From positions 1-50,904 of the forward strand of contig JAIPJA010000004.1 in assembly GCA_021734405.1 (NCBI GenBank): DNA of 50,904 nt. The letters run 5' to 3'. How positions within the stretch are numbered: position 1 is the first letter of the stretch; each line of letters starts with the position of its first letter. The notes below the pieces were generated by a model. It made no database searches. It had not been told where the DNA came from and worked only from the letters and a program-made list of their open reading frames with translations. Below are positions 10,027 to 16,946 of this stretch, piece by piece. Both the position numbers and the translations under genes were made by a program. Origin of the DNA: Minisyncoccota bacterium (GTDB lineage: Bacteria; Patescibacteriota; Patescibacteriia; Patescibacteriales; UBA12465).

Positions 10027-10323
10027 ATGCAAAAATGTAAAATCAGGCAATTAGAGGCATCAACCAGGGATTTATATGAAGCTATTTTGTTAATTGATAA
10101 TTTAGAAGAAGCTACTAGTTTTTTTAGAGATTTATTAACAGAGCAAGAAATTATTGAGTTTAGTCGTCGTTGGCAAGCAGCTAGGTTATTAGACAAGAAA
10201 GTATCTTATATAGAAATTTCTAAGATTACTTGTTTGAGTTCCACTACTATAGCTAGGATATCTCGTTGGCTTAAAAATGGTTGTGGAGGCTACAAGAAGA
10301 TGTTAAATAAAATGAAAAAATAA
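10027..10323 (+). CDS. TrpR/YerC/YecD-family HTH regulator
   Basis: This 98-aa all-helical protein matches the TrpR-like YerC family. The family pattern L-T-x-x-E-I-x-x-x-x-RW is seen as LLTEQEIIEFSRRWQAARLL. A helix-turn-helix follows (about aa 58-82) with SYIEISKITCLSSTTIARIS, then the family's Gly-rich CGGYKK end. TrpR itself senses tryptophan; the ligand of YerC-type proteins is not settled, so none is assigned. The gene is monocistronic or leads the racemase/GNAT pair (52-nt gap). Its position between histidine-catabolic genes makes control of that block plausible, but nothing in the protein shows this. Confidence 0.82.
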   Translation: MQKCKIRQLEASTRDLYEAILLIDNLEEATSFFRDLLTEQEIIEFSRRWQAARLLDKKVSYIEISKITCLSSTTIARISRWLKNGCGGYKKMLNKMKK

Positions 10324-10374
10324 AATTAAAATAATAAAGTTCTTTTAAAATTAATTAAATAAAAAATAAAAGTT

Positions 10375-11142
10375 ATGAACAGTAAAAACATTAACAAAGT
10401 TTTTGTAATTAATGCTGCGGGTGGCAATGCCACAGCTATTATGTTACTTAAAGAGCCTCTTAGCAGAGAAGAGTATGCTAAAATCGGTAAAAGAATGATG
10501 AATGATTTTGAGTCGTTTCAGGTTGAACAAGCAGGTTTTTTGCTTTTAGATACGATGCACTTTGAAATGAGTGGTGGTGAATTCTGTGGAAATGCTGCTA
10601 GAGCAGCTGCCATGTTGTTTTTTGATTTAAGACAATCAAATAAATTTACCATGTCAGGATTTTTAGGTGAAATAGTATCAAGAGTTAAATATACCTCTAC
10701 TGATAAAAAGATAGCTGAAGTAAGTTGTGACTTTCCCTCTTTAAATCCAGTGCCCCAATTAACCGACATTAAAAATACCAAGATAGTTGATTTGGGAGGG
10801 ATTGTGCATATAGTTGTTAATGATAATTTTCCAAAAGAAGATTATCAGCAAATTCATACAAAATTGACCGAGAGATTTAACTTGCAGAACAAAGCGGCTG
10901 TTGGGGTTGTTTGGTACAATATTTCAGGCAATGATGCGCGTATTGATCCAGTCGTTTGGGTAAAAGATATTGATAGTTTTTTTTATGAGACTTCTTGCGG
11001 TTCAGGTTCTATTGCTGTTGCCAGCGTATCTGGTGCAGAAAATATTTTTCAGCCTAGCGGTGAAAAAATTATTGTTAAAATTAATAATGAAGGAGTAAAT
11101 TTAAAAAGTGATATGGAGGTTATCTATGAAAGCGATGATTAA
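10375..11142 (+). CDS. DapF/CntK-like amino-acid racemase or epimerase
   Basis: A 255-aa member of the diaminopimelate epimerase fold, which uses two cysteines as acid and base in cofactor-free racemisation. Both are present: GGEFCGNAARAA (about aa 64-75) and ETSCGSGSIAV (about aa 203-213). The first motif differs from classical DapF (GNGxRC). It is closer to the EFCGNA form I associate with CntK-type histidine racemases of opine-metallophore pathways. The neighbours (hutU, tRNA-His, hisS, hutH) make histidine a reasonable candidate substrate, but meso-DAP or another amino acid cannot be excluded. It overlaps the following GNAT gene by 17 nt, suggesting translational coupling. Confidence 0.75.
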   Translation: MNSKNINKVFVINAAGGNATAIMLLKEPLSREEYAKIGKRMMNDFESFQVEQAGFLLLDTMHFEMSGGEFCGNAARAAAMLFFDLRQSNKFTMSGFLGEIVSRVKYTSTDKKIAEVSCDFPSLNPVPQLTDIKNTKIVDLGGIVHIVVNDNFPKEDYQQIHTKLTERFNLQNKAAVGVVWYNISGNDARIDPVVWVKDIDSFFYETSCGSGSIAVASVSGAENIFQPSGEKIIVKINNEGVNLKSDMEVIYESDD

Positions 11143-11719
11143 GCAATTTACAGGTGATATTAATGGCCCTGTCTCTCGAGATTTTGTTAATCTTTACAAA
11201 AAGGTGTTTGCTGAGCCACCTTACTTTGAAAGCTATGAAGACTGTTGGATTTTTGAGAATATTTGGCATTATCATTTAGTTAAAGGATGTATTTTTTTGG
11301 CTTTTGATAAAGATAAATTGATTGGTTTTGGTTGCGGGGTAGGCATGGATAAAGTAGAAAAATTTTTGCCACAAAGCTCTGCCTTAGATCCACTCTTTAA
11401 AGTTAAATGTTTTTTACGGGACGAGGCTAGTGAGTATATTAACGGGAACTCTTTTTTTTATATGTCTGAAATAGGGGTAGATTCTAAATATAGAAGACAA
11501 GGGGTGGGTGGTTTACTTATAACTAGAAGATGGCTATGGGCTGCTCATAACAATTATAAGAATTATCTTATGAGAACTGATGAATTAAATAGTAATTCAC
11601 GTTCTTTGTACGAAAATTTAGGAGCAGAAATTTTACCCATCAAACAAGATGTCTCCGATCATGCCGCTATTATTAATTCTGCTAGCAAAACCAGAATTTA
11701 TTTGCATGGTTCATTGTAA
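11126..11719 (+). CDS. GNAT-family N-acetyltransferase
   Basis: A 197-aa acetyl-CoA-dependent N-acetyltransferase of unknown substrate. Motif A is EIGVDSKYRRQGVGGLL (about aa 114-130), with the R/Q-x-x-G-x-G/A acetyl-CoA loop. A later SRSLYENLGAE segment is the usual GNAT C-terminal strand-helix. The track starts at a GTG (11108), but ATG 11126 is preferred because GGAGGT lies five bases upstream. This is one of only three convincing Shine-Dalgarno sites in the window. The start lies inside the racemase gene, so the two are probably co-translated, and the substrate may be the racemase product (inference). Confidence 0.82.
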   Translation: MKAMIKQFTGDINGPVSRDFVNLYKKVFAEPPYFESYEDCWIFENIWHYHLVKGCIFLAFDKDKLIGFGCGVGMDKVEKFLPQSSALDPLFKVKCFLRDEASEYINGNSFFYMSEIGVDSKYRRQGVGGLLITRRWLWAAHNNYKNYLMRTDELNSNSRSLYENLGAEILPIKQDVSDHAAIINSASKTRIYLHGSL

Positions 11720-11726
11720 CTTTTAA

Positions 11727-11760
11727 AAGCCTGTTATTTTTTACAGGCTTTATTTTTTTT
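11727..11760 (+). terminator. terminator after the racemase-GNAT unit
   Basis: AAAGCCTGT (11727-11735) and ACAGGCTTT (11743-11751) form a 9-bp stem followed by TATTTTTTTT. Confidence 0.9.
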
Positions 11761-11783
11761 AAATTTTTATTTAAAATATTAAT

Positions 11784-12500
11784 ATGGATAAAAAAATTTT
11801 AACATATAAAGAATTGCAAAAGATAAGAGCTGGTGAAAATGATGATGCTTTAGTATCATTGAATAATTATTTTCCTACAGCAATATTTTGTAAATATGAA
11901 AAATTAGACATGTTGCCTTGGTCTGGTAATCATATTTTAATTAGAGAATCTATAGCTGAAAAACTTAAAAAAGCAGCTTTTAATTTACAAAAAATAGATA
12001 AAACTTTGCAGTTTAAAGTTGTTTATGGGTATAGGCATCCCACTATTCAAAAAAAATATTTTTTAAAACAAAAAAAATTATTATCTTTAAAATATTCTAA
12101 ATTAAATAATAAAGAATTAATTAATTTAACTCATAATTTTGTAGCCTCTCCAGATGTGGCGGGTCATCCCTGTGGAGCCGCCATAGATTTAACAATAATT
12201 AAAAATGGCAAGCCCCTAGCTATGGGAACTAAAATAGCTGACTTCAATAATCCCGAAGCCATTAAAACTTTTTATAAGAAGCTTACAGAAACCCAAAAAT
12301 TAAACAGATTAATGTTAAGAAAACTTATAATGGATCAAGGGTTTGCTCCTTTTAATGGTGAATGGTGGCATTTTTCTTATGGAGATAAGGAGTGGGCATT
12401 TTATTATAAACAAAAATCCTCTCTATATTCATCTTTATCATTGACAAAAAAAGAAATATATAATATTATAAATAAAAATAAGATAAAATCGGGTGTGTAG
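11784..12500 (+). CDS. VanX/DdpX-like D-alanyl-D-alanine dipeptidase (peptidase M15D)
   Basis: This 238-aa zinc peptidase resembles VanX/DdpX, which split D-Ala-D-Ala. The zinc site AGHPCGAAIDLT (VanX S-x-H-x6-D type, about aa 126-137) and catalytic EWWHFSYGD (about aa 193-201) are intact, as is the substrate-binding Arg in YGYRHP (about aa 80-85). No signal peptide is seen, so cytoplasmic action is likely, for example in peptidoglycan-fragment scavenging. No vanA/vanH partners occur here, so glycopeptide resistance is not indicated. The last ten bases, including the TAG stop, lie inside the tRNA-His gene. There is no SD. Confidence 0.85.
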   Translation: MDKKILTYKELQKIRAGENDDALVSLNNYFPTAIFCKYEKLDMLPWSGNHILIRESIAEKLKKAAFNLQKIDKTLQFKVVYGYRHPTIQKKYFLKQKKLLSLKYSKLNNKELINLTHNFVASPDVAGHPCGAAIDLTIIKNGKPLAMGTKIADFNNPEAIKTFYKKLTETQKLNRLMLRKLIMDQGFAPFNGEWWHFSYGDKEWAFYYKQKSSLYSSLSLTKKEIYNIINKNKIKSGV

Positions 12501-12564
12501 CTCAGTTGGCTAGAGCAATAGATTGTGGATCTAAAGGTCGCGGGTTCGAATCCCGTCATACCCT
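12491..12564 (+). tRNA. tRNA-His (anticodon GTG)
   Basis: A full cloverleaf can be folded. The acceptor is GGGTGTG with CATACCC, the D-arm GCTC/GAGC and the anticodon loop TTGTGGA (anticodon GTG). The variable loop is AGGTC, the T-arm GCGGG/CCCGT, and the T-loop TTCGAAT. There is one A-A mismatch at 27-43 and no encoded CCA. The base before the acceptor is C and the discriminator is T, so the usual bacterial tRNA-His G-1:C73 pair is not encoded. The 5' end overlaps the stop of the preceding peptidase gene. hisS lies 100 bp downstream. Confidence 0.95.
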
Positions 12565-12567
12565 CTT

Positions 12568-12595
12568 GACCTGTAAACTTACAGGTCTTTTTTTT
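12568..12595 (+). terminator. terminator after tRNA-His
   Basis: GACCTGT (12568-12574) and ACAGGTC (12581-12587) form a perfect stem followed by T8, four bases after the tRNA discriminator. Confidence 0.92.
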
Positions 12596-12620
12596 GACAA
12601 TTTATATTTCTTTTGATAAA
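12594..12620 (+). promoter_or_regulatory. weak candidate promoter for hisS-hutH
   Basis: TTGACA (12594-12599) is built from the end of the terminator T run. GATAAA (12615-12620) is the nearest -10-like hexamer, at a short 15-bp spacing. It would give a leader of about 40 nt before hisS. Confidence 0.3.
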
Positions 12621-12664
12621 TTGAAATAATAATTTAGTTCATTGATAATTTAATACTTATAAAC

Positions 12665-14062
12665 ATGGAAAGAATAATCAAGCCAGAAAGACCGGCTGGG
12701 TTTATTGATTATAATACAGAATATTTTTTAGCCAGAGAATCTATGGTTAATAAAATAAGTAAAGTTTTCAGATCTTTTGGTTATAATCCAATTGAAACTC
12801 CATTAGCTGAATTCCTTAAAACCTTAGTTGGTACTGATGAAACTTCTAAAAATATTTTTTCATTAAGAAGTTTAAATTCGTCTTCAGGAGACGATGATAT
12901 TGCTTTGAGATTTGATCACACTGTGCCTTTCGCTCGTTTTTTAGCGGCTAATCCTTACAATAAAGAAAATCAATCAGGCATTAAATTGCCATGGAGAAGG
13001 TCCGTCTATGGTCCAGTGTTTCGTGGTGACACCCCCCAAAAAGGCAGGTTTAGGCAGTTTTATCAATTTGATATTGATGTGGCTGGCTCTTCTTCTATGC
13101 TTGCTGACGCTGAGATAGTTGCTGTTATCTATAACACATTAAAAGAGCTATCCATTTCTAACTTTGTTATTAAAGTGAATAACAGAAAAATATTAAATGG
13201 TTTTATTGATCTTCTAAACATAAAAAAAAGAGGGGAAATTAGTGCTAATGAAATTGCTATGGAGATAATGAGAATTTTAGATAAAATTCAAAAAAATTCA
13301 TGGGACATTGTAAAACAAGAATTAGCGCAAAAACCAGTTAATAAATTTGATGTTAGCCCAGGGCTTATTAAGGAAGATATTGTGAAAATTGAAAGATTCT
13401 TGCGCTTACAGGGTAGCAATGATGAAAAAATTACTCAATGTTTTTCTTTATTTTCTGGAATTAAAATTGCTGAGGATGGCTTAACAGAGTTAAGAAAAAT
13501 GTTAGAATTTTTATCATGCCAAACCGTAGATCTCGATTATGTAAAAATAGATTTTTCTGTTGCTAGAGGCTTAGATTATTACACTGGCCCAGTATTTGAA
13601 ACATTTATTAATTCAGCCCTCGAATTTGGTAGTATTTTTTCTGGTGGTCGTTATGATGAATTGTTTTCTAGATTTACAGGAAAGAAATTACCTGCCGTAG
13701 GGGCTTCGATTGGTGTTGATAGATTTTTTTCAGTTTTAAACCATTTAAATCTTCTAAACCTGAAACAAAAAAAAGTTGCCGATGTAATTATTTTACGATT
13801 ATCGGATGATGATAAATTTATTCAGGATTATCTATTTTTCGCTGATAGCTTAAGAAAATTAGGTGTAAACGCCGAGATAAGCTTATTGGAAAATAAAGAT
13901 TTTTCTGCTCAATTTAATTTTGCTATTAGTCAAAGTTATAATTACGCTTTAATTTTTGGCGAAAGAGAGCGGGAGAAAAATGTTGTTGTTATCAAAGATT
14001 TAATAAAAAGAGAACAGAAAGAATTAAAATTTTCGGAATTTAATAATTTTTTTAAATCATAA
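12665..14062 (+). CDS. hisS: histidyl-tRNA synthetase
   Basis: A class II synthetase of 465 aa that charges tRNA-His. Motif 2 is GPVFRGDTPQKGRFRQFYQ, followed by FDIDVAG (about aa 117-143). The HisRS signatures ARGLDYYTGPVFE (about aa 300) and FSGGRYDEL (about aa 326) are intact, so it looks catalytic rather than a HisZ regulator. A C-terminal anticodon-binding domain follows (about aa 370-465). The QFDIDVAG stretch resembles eukaryotic and alphaproteobacterial HisRS, which use tRNA-His without the bacterial G-1:C73 signal, matching the adjacent tRNA. An insertion-like region spans about aa 170-260. hutH starts 11 nt after the stop, implying one transcript. Confidence 0.93.
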   Translation: MERIIKPERPAGFIDYNTEYFLARESMVNKISKVFRSFGYNPIETPLAEFLKTLVGTDETSKNIFSLRSLNSSSGDDDIALRFDHTVPFARFLAANPYNKENQSGIKLPWRRSVYGPVFRGDTPQKGRFRQFYQFDIDVAGSSSMLADAEIVAVIYNTLKELSISNFVIKVNNRKILNGFIDLLNIKKRGEISANEIAMEIMRILDKIQKNSWDIVKQELAQKPVNKFDVSPGLIKEDIVKIERFLRLQGSNDEKITQCFSLFSGIKIAEDGLTELRKMLEFLSCQTVDLDYVKIDFSVARGLDYYTGPVFETFINSALEFGSIFSGGRYDELFSRFTGKKLPAVGASIGVDRFFSVLNHLNLLNLKQKKVADVIILRLSDDDKFIQDYLFFADSLRKLGVNAEISLLENKDFSAQFNFAISQSYNYALIFGEREREKNVVVIKDLIKREQKELKFSEFNNFFKS

Positions 14063-14073
14063 AAATTTATATC

Positions 14074-15738
14074 ATGAATGAAATTGTAATAAATGGCCAA
14101 AATTTAAGTATCCAAGATACAATTTTGGTTGCTCGTGGTTATCACGATGGTTATCGACATCATTTTCCTTTAGTAGTTTTAGATGAAGAGATAAAAGAAA
14201 AGCTTAAAATATTTCGTGAAGCTTTAGAAGAGAGAATTGCTGCTAAAGACATTATGTATGGCGTCAATACGGGTTGCGGAATAAAAAAAGGAACTGTTAT
14301 TTCTGCTGATGAAATTAACAATTATCAGAAGCATTACATTCCTGCGCATTGTGTTGCTATTGGAGAATTTTTTCCAGAAGAAGTAGTGAGGGCAGCTATG
14401 ATTTTTAGGGTAAATTCTTTTGCCCTTGGACACTCTGGCGTTAGACTTGAGTTGTGTGAGAAAATTTTGGAATTTTACAATAAAGGTATTATTCCTTGCG
14501 TACCTTCTCAAGGCTCAGTAGGTTCTAGTGGTGATTTGTGCTTTTTAGCTCATATTTCAGCGGCATTGATAGGTTTAAAAGAACAACAAGTTTTTTTCGA
14601 GGGAGAAATAATGTCTTGTGAAGTGGCTCTTGAAAAAGCTAGAGTGCAACCGATTAGTCTAAAAGCAAAAGAGGCCATGGCTCTTACCAATGGGTCGACC
14701 TTTATTTTGGCTCAGGGTATATTAGCTATTTATGACATTGAAAATTTGATTGATACTGCTAATATAGCAGCAGCTTTGTCGTTAGAAGCTATTAGAGGAG
14801 AGATTGATGCTTTTGACGAAAGAGTTCATGCCATTAGAAAAAGCGAAGGAGCTAATAATTGTGCTCAGGTGATTAGAGATTTATGTTGCGAATCGAAAAG
14901 AATGAGTAAAGCCTCACAAGATAAAACCTTGCCAGCCGAAAAACACATCAAAAAATTTGATGTTCAAGGGAAACCTGTTCCTAGAGTCCAAGATGCCTAT
15001 TCATTTAGAGCACATGCTCAGGTTATGGGATCTGTTATGGAAGCTTTTGATTTTTGTAAAGAAATTTTTAAGAGAGAATTAAATGCTGCCACTGACAATC
15101 CTTTAATTTTTGAAGAAGGTGACGGTTTTAGAGCTATATCAGGGGGCAATTTTCATGGAGAGCCTTTAGCCCAAGCAGCAGATTTTTTAAAAATTGCTGT
15201 ACAACAATTAGCCAATATTTCAGATCGTCGCTTTTATGCGCTAACCATGCCCAGTACCAGCTACGGCTTACCAGCTGATTTAGTTGGTTTGAGTAATCCA
15301 GATTTAAATACTGGCTTAATGATTTTGCAGTATAGTACGGCTGCATTGGTAAATGAAAATAAAAGCCTTTGCCATCCAAGTGTTATTGACTCTATTCCAA
15401 CCTCAGCTAATCAGGAGGACTATGTTTCCATGGGGGCAACTTCTGCTAAGTTTTTACGTAAAGTTGTAGAAAATACGACTTATGTTGTTGCGGCGGAATT
15501 ATTAGCCGCTGCCCAAGGAATTTCCTGGACTGAAGAAGATTTAGGACCTGATTTAAGTCCTTTAGGCACTAAAACGAAACGGGCTTATAATTTTATTCGT
15601 CAATATGTAAAAGTCATGGATGATGATAGATTTATTCAAGCAGATTGGCTTAAAATCATTGAGCAGATCAAAAACCAGGAATTTGTTAGATATGTTTATG
15701 ATGACAACCCTGGTTGTCGTTATTTGCACATACATTAA
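14074..15738 (+). CDS. hutH: histidine ammonia-lyase (MIO enzyme)
   Basis: A 554-aa MIO-dependent lyase that converts histidine to urocanate and ammonia. The MIO-forming loop reads GSVGSSGDL (aa 147-155), so the cofactor would form from Ser-Ser-Gly rather than the usual Ala-Ser-Gly. Other family marks are YGVNTGCG (about aa 63-70, usually NTGFG) and SGGNFHGEPLA. SANQEDYVSMG (HAL form QEDHVSMG) keeps the Glu that favours histidine over Phe/Tyr. The selectivity segment IPAHCVA keeps the histidine of HALs (LSH). Tyrosine or phenylalanine ammonia-lyase is less likely. It lies 11 nt after hisS and ends before a strong terminator. HutU is encoded upstream. Confidence 0.9.
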   Translation: MNEIVINGQNLSIQDTILVARGYHDGYRHHFPLVVLDEEIKEKLKIFREALEERIAAKDIMYGVNTGCGIKKGTVISADEINNYQKHYIPAHCVAIGEFFPEEVVRAAMIFRVNSFALGHSGVRLELCEKILEFYNKGIIPCVPSQGSVGSSGDLCFLAHISAALIGLKEQQVFFEGEIMSCEVALEKARVQPISLKAKEAMALTNGSTFILAQGILAIYDIENLIDTANIAAALSLEAIRGEIDAFDERVHAIRKSEGANNCAQVIRDLCCESKRMSKASQDKTLPAEKHIKKFDVQGKPVPRVQDAYSFRAHAQVMGSVMEAFDFCKEIFKRELNAATDNPLIFEEGDGFRAISGGNFHGEPLAQAADFLKIAVQQLANISDRRFYALTMPSTSYGLPADLVGLSNPDLNTGLMILQYSTAALVNENKSLCHPSVIDSIPTSANQEDYVSMGATSAKFLRKVVENTTYVVAAELLAAAQGISWTEEDLGPDLSPLGTKTKRAYNFIRQYVKVMDDDRFIQADWLKIIEQIKNQEFVRYVYDDNPGCRYLHIH

Positions 15739-15747
15739 AATGTATGT
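15728..15747. repeat. 9-bp perfect inverted repeat across the hutH stop codon
   Basis: ACATACATT and AATGTATGT are exact complements separated by AA; the arm contains the last codons and TAA of hutH. It may form a stabilising mRNA 3' hairpin ahead of the terminator at 15753. Confidence 0.6.
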
Positions 15748-15752
15748 AATTT

Positions 15753-15780
15753 AAATCCCACCGTAATAGTGGGATTTTTT
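15753..15780 (+). terminator. terminator after hisS-hutH
   Basis: AAATCCCAC (15753-15761) pairs with GTGGGATTT (15769-15777), followed by further T residues. Confidence 0.92.
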
Positions 15781-15823
15781 ATTTCGAACTTTTAATATAT
15801 TTTTTGGTGTGATAAACTCTAAA

Positions 15824-15829
15824 TATAAT
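15824..15829 (+). promoter_or_regulatory. candidate -10 for the LD-carboxypeptidase gene
   Basis: TATAAT lies 14 bp before the ATG at 15844, implying a leader of under 10 nt. No clear -35 is present; TTTTTG at 15801 has the right spacing. Confidence 0.4.
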
Positions 15830-15843
15830 AATATTTATTAAAT

Positions 15844-16839
15844 ATGAAAAAAATAATACCAGAAAAATTAAAAGTAGGAGATGAAATACGAGTTATAGCC
15901 CCGGCTAGTAGCTTGTCTTTGGTTTCTAAAGATGTAAAAGAATTGGCACTGAAGAGATTAGAAGACATGGGTTACAGCGTGACTTTTGGAAAATATTGCA
16001 AGGAAAATGATATTTTTTCCTCTTCATCTATTGAATCGAGAGTAAAAGATATACACGAGGCTTTTAAAGATAAAAAGGTAAAAGCTATCTTAACTGTTTT
16101 GGGAGGTTTTAACTCAAATCAACTTTTAAAATATATTGATTATAAATTAATTAGAGATAATCCTAAAATAATTTGTGGCTTTTCTGATATAACAGCTTTA
16201 AATAATGCCATATTTCAAAAAACTAAAATGATTACATATATTGGTCCCCATTTTTCAAGTTTTGGCATGAAAAAAGGATTAGATTATACTAGAGAATATT
16301 TTGTAAAATGCTTAACCTCTGATAATAGCTATAAAGTTGAACCATCAAAAAAATGGAGTGATGATGCTTGGTTTTTAAATCAAAATAAAAGAGAGTTTAT
16401 TAATAATAAAGGTCCCTTAGTAATTAATGCGGGCAGTGCGGAAGGTGTTGTTTTTGGTGGAAATTTATGCACTTTAAATCTCTTACAAGGAACAGAGTTT
16501 ATGCCTGGTATCAAAAATTCTGTATTATTTATTGAAGATGATGATTTAGTTGAAGATTCTTTTAGCATGGAATTTGATCGCAATTTACAGTCTTTAATTG
16601 ATCAGCCTATATTTAAAAATGTAAAGGCTTTGGTCATAGGAAGATTTCAGAAAAAAACTGATATTAATTTTGATAAATTAAAATATATTATAAAATCAAA
16701 AAAAGAATTAAAAGATATTCCAGTGATTGCAAATCTTGATTTTGGGCATACCACGCCTATGATTACATTTCCAATCGGAGGCAAGGTAAAAATTACTGCT
16801 AGAGGTCAGAAACTTTCTTTAGATATAATAGAGCACTAA
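15844..16839 (+). CDS. S66-family LD-carboxypeptidase / MccF-like peptidase
   Basis: This 331-aa serine peptidase belongs to family S66, which includes the muropeptide L,D-carboxypeptidase LdcA and the microcin C7 self-immunity protein MccF. The N-terminus has the family's KVGDEIRVIAPAS. The Ser nucleophile is in GFSDITALNNAI (about Ser113), the Glu in FIEDDDLVED (about aa 230) and the His in LDFGHTTPM (about aa 301), so the Ser-Glu-His triad is complete. No signal peptide is seen; cytoplasmic trimming of peptidoglycan peptides is the general expectation. An MccF-like detoxifying role is possible. It is a monocistronic unit with its own terminator. Confidence 0.88.
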   Translation: MKKIIPEKLKVGDEIRVIAPASSLSLVSKDVKELALKRLEDMGYSVTFGKYCKENDIFSSSSIESRVKDIHEAFKDKKVKAILTVLGGFNSNQLLKYIDYKLIRDNPKIICGFSDITALNNAIFQKTKMITYIGPHFSSFGMKKGLDYTREYFVKCLTSDNSYKVEPSKKWSDDAWFLNQNKREFINNKGPLVINAGSAEGVVFGGNLCTLNLLQGTEFMPGIKNSVLFIEDDDLVEDSFSMEFDRNLQSLIDQPIFKNVKALVIGRFQKKTDINFDKLKYIIKSKKELKDIPVIANLDFGHTTPMITFPIGGKVKITARGQKLSLDIIEH

Positions 16840-16870
16840 TTTAGTATTTAAAATATTATATAGTATTACG

Positions 16871-16893
16871 GCTCTCAATTAGAGAGCTTTTTT
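16871..16893 (+). terminator. terminator after the S66 peptidase gene
   Basis: GCTCTC (16871-16876) and GAGAGC (16882-16887) form the stem, with T6 following. Confidence 0.88.
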
Positions 16894-16894
16894 A

Positions 16895-16923
16895 TTGACT
16901 CCCTACCTTTTTCTAGCTAATAT
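16895..16923 (+). promoter_or_regulatory. promoter for tyrS
   Basis: TTGACT (16895-16900) and TAATAT (16918-16923) are separated by 17 bp. They follow directly on the preceding terminator and lie 24 bp before the tyrS ATG. Confidence 0.5.
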
Positions 16924-16946
16924 AAGTATATATTAATATTTTTACC

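Noticed and set aside
11108-11125. GTG start for the GNAT gene as in the ORF track
   Set aside because: ATG 11126 has GGAGGT at proper distance, and the extra residues are the translated SD region.
11784-12500. Glycopeptide resistance operon suggested by the VanX-like gene
   Set aside because: No VanA/VanB ligase, VanH or VanRS genes are nearby; the peptidase alone does not support it.
12665-14062. HisZ (ATP phosphoribosyltransferase regulatory subunit)
   Set aside because: Both HisRS signature motifs, motif 2 and a C-terminal anticodon-binding domain are present, and no hisG or other his biosynthesis gene is adjacent.
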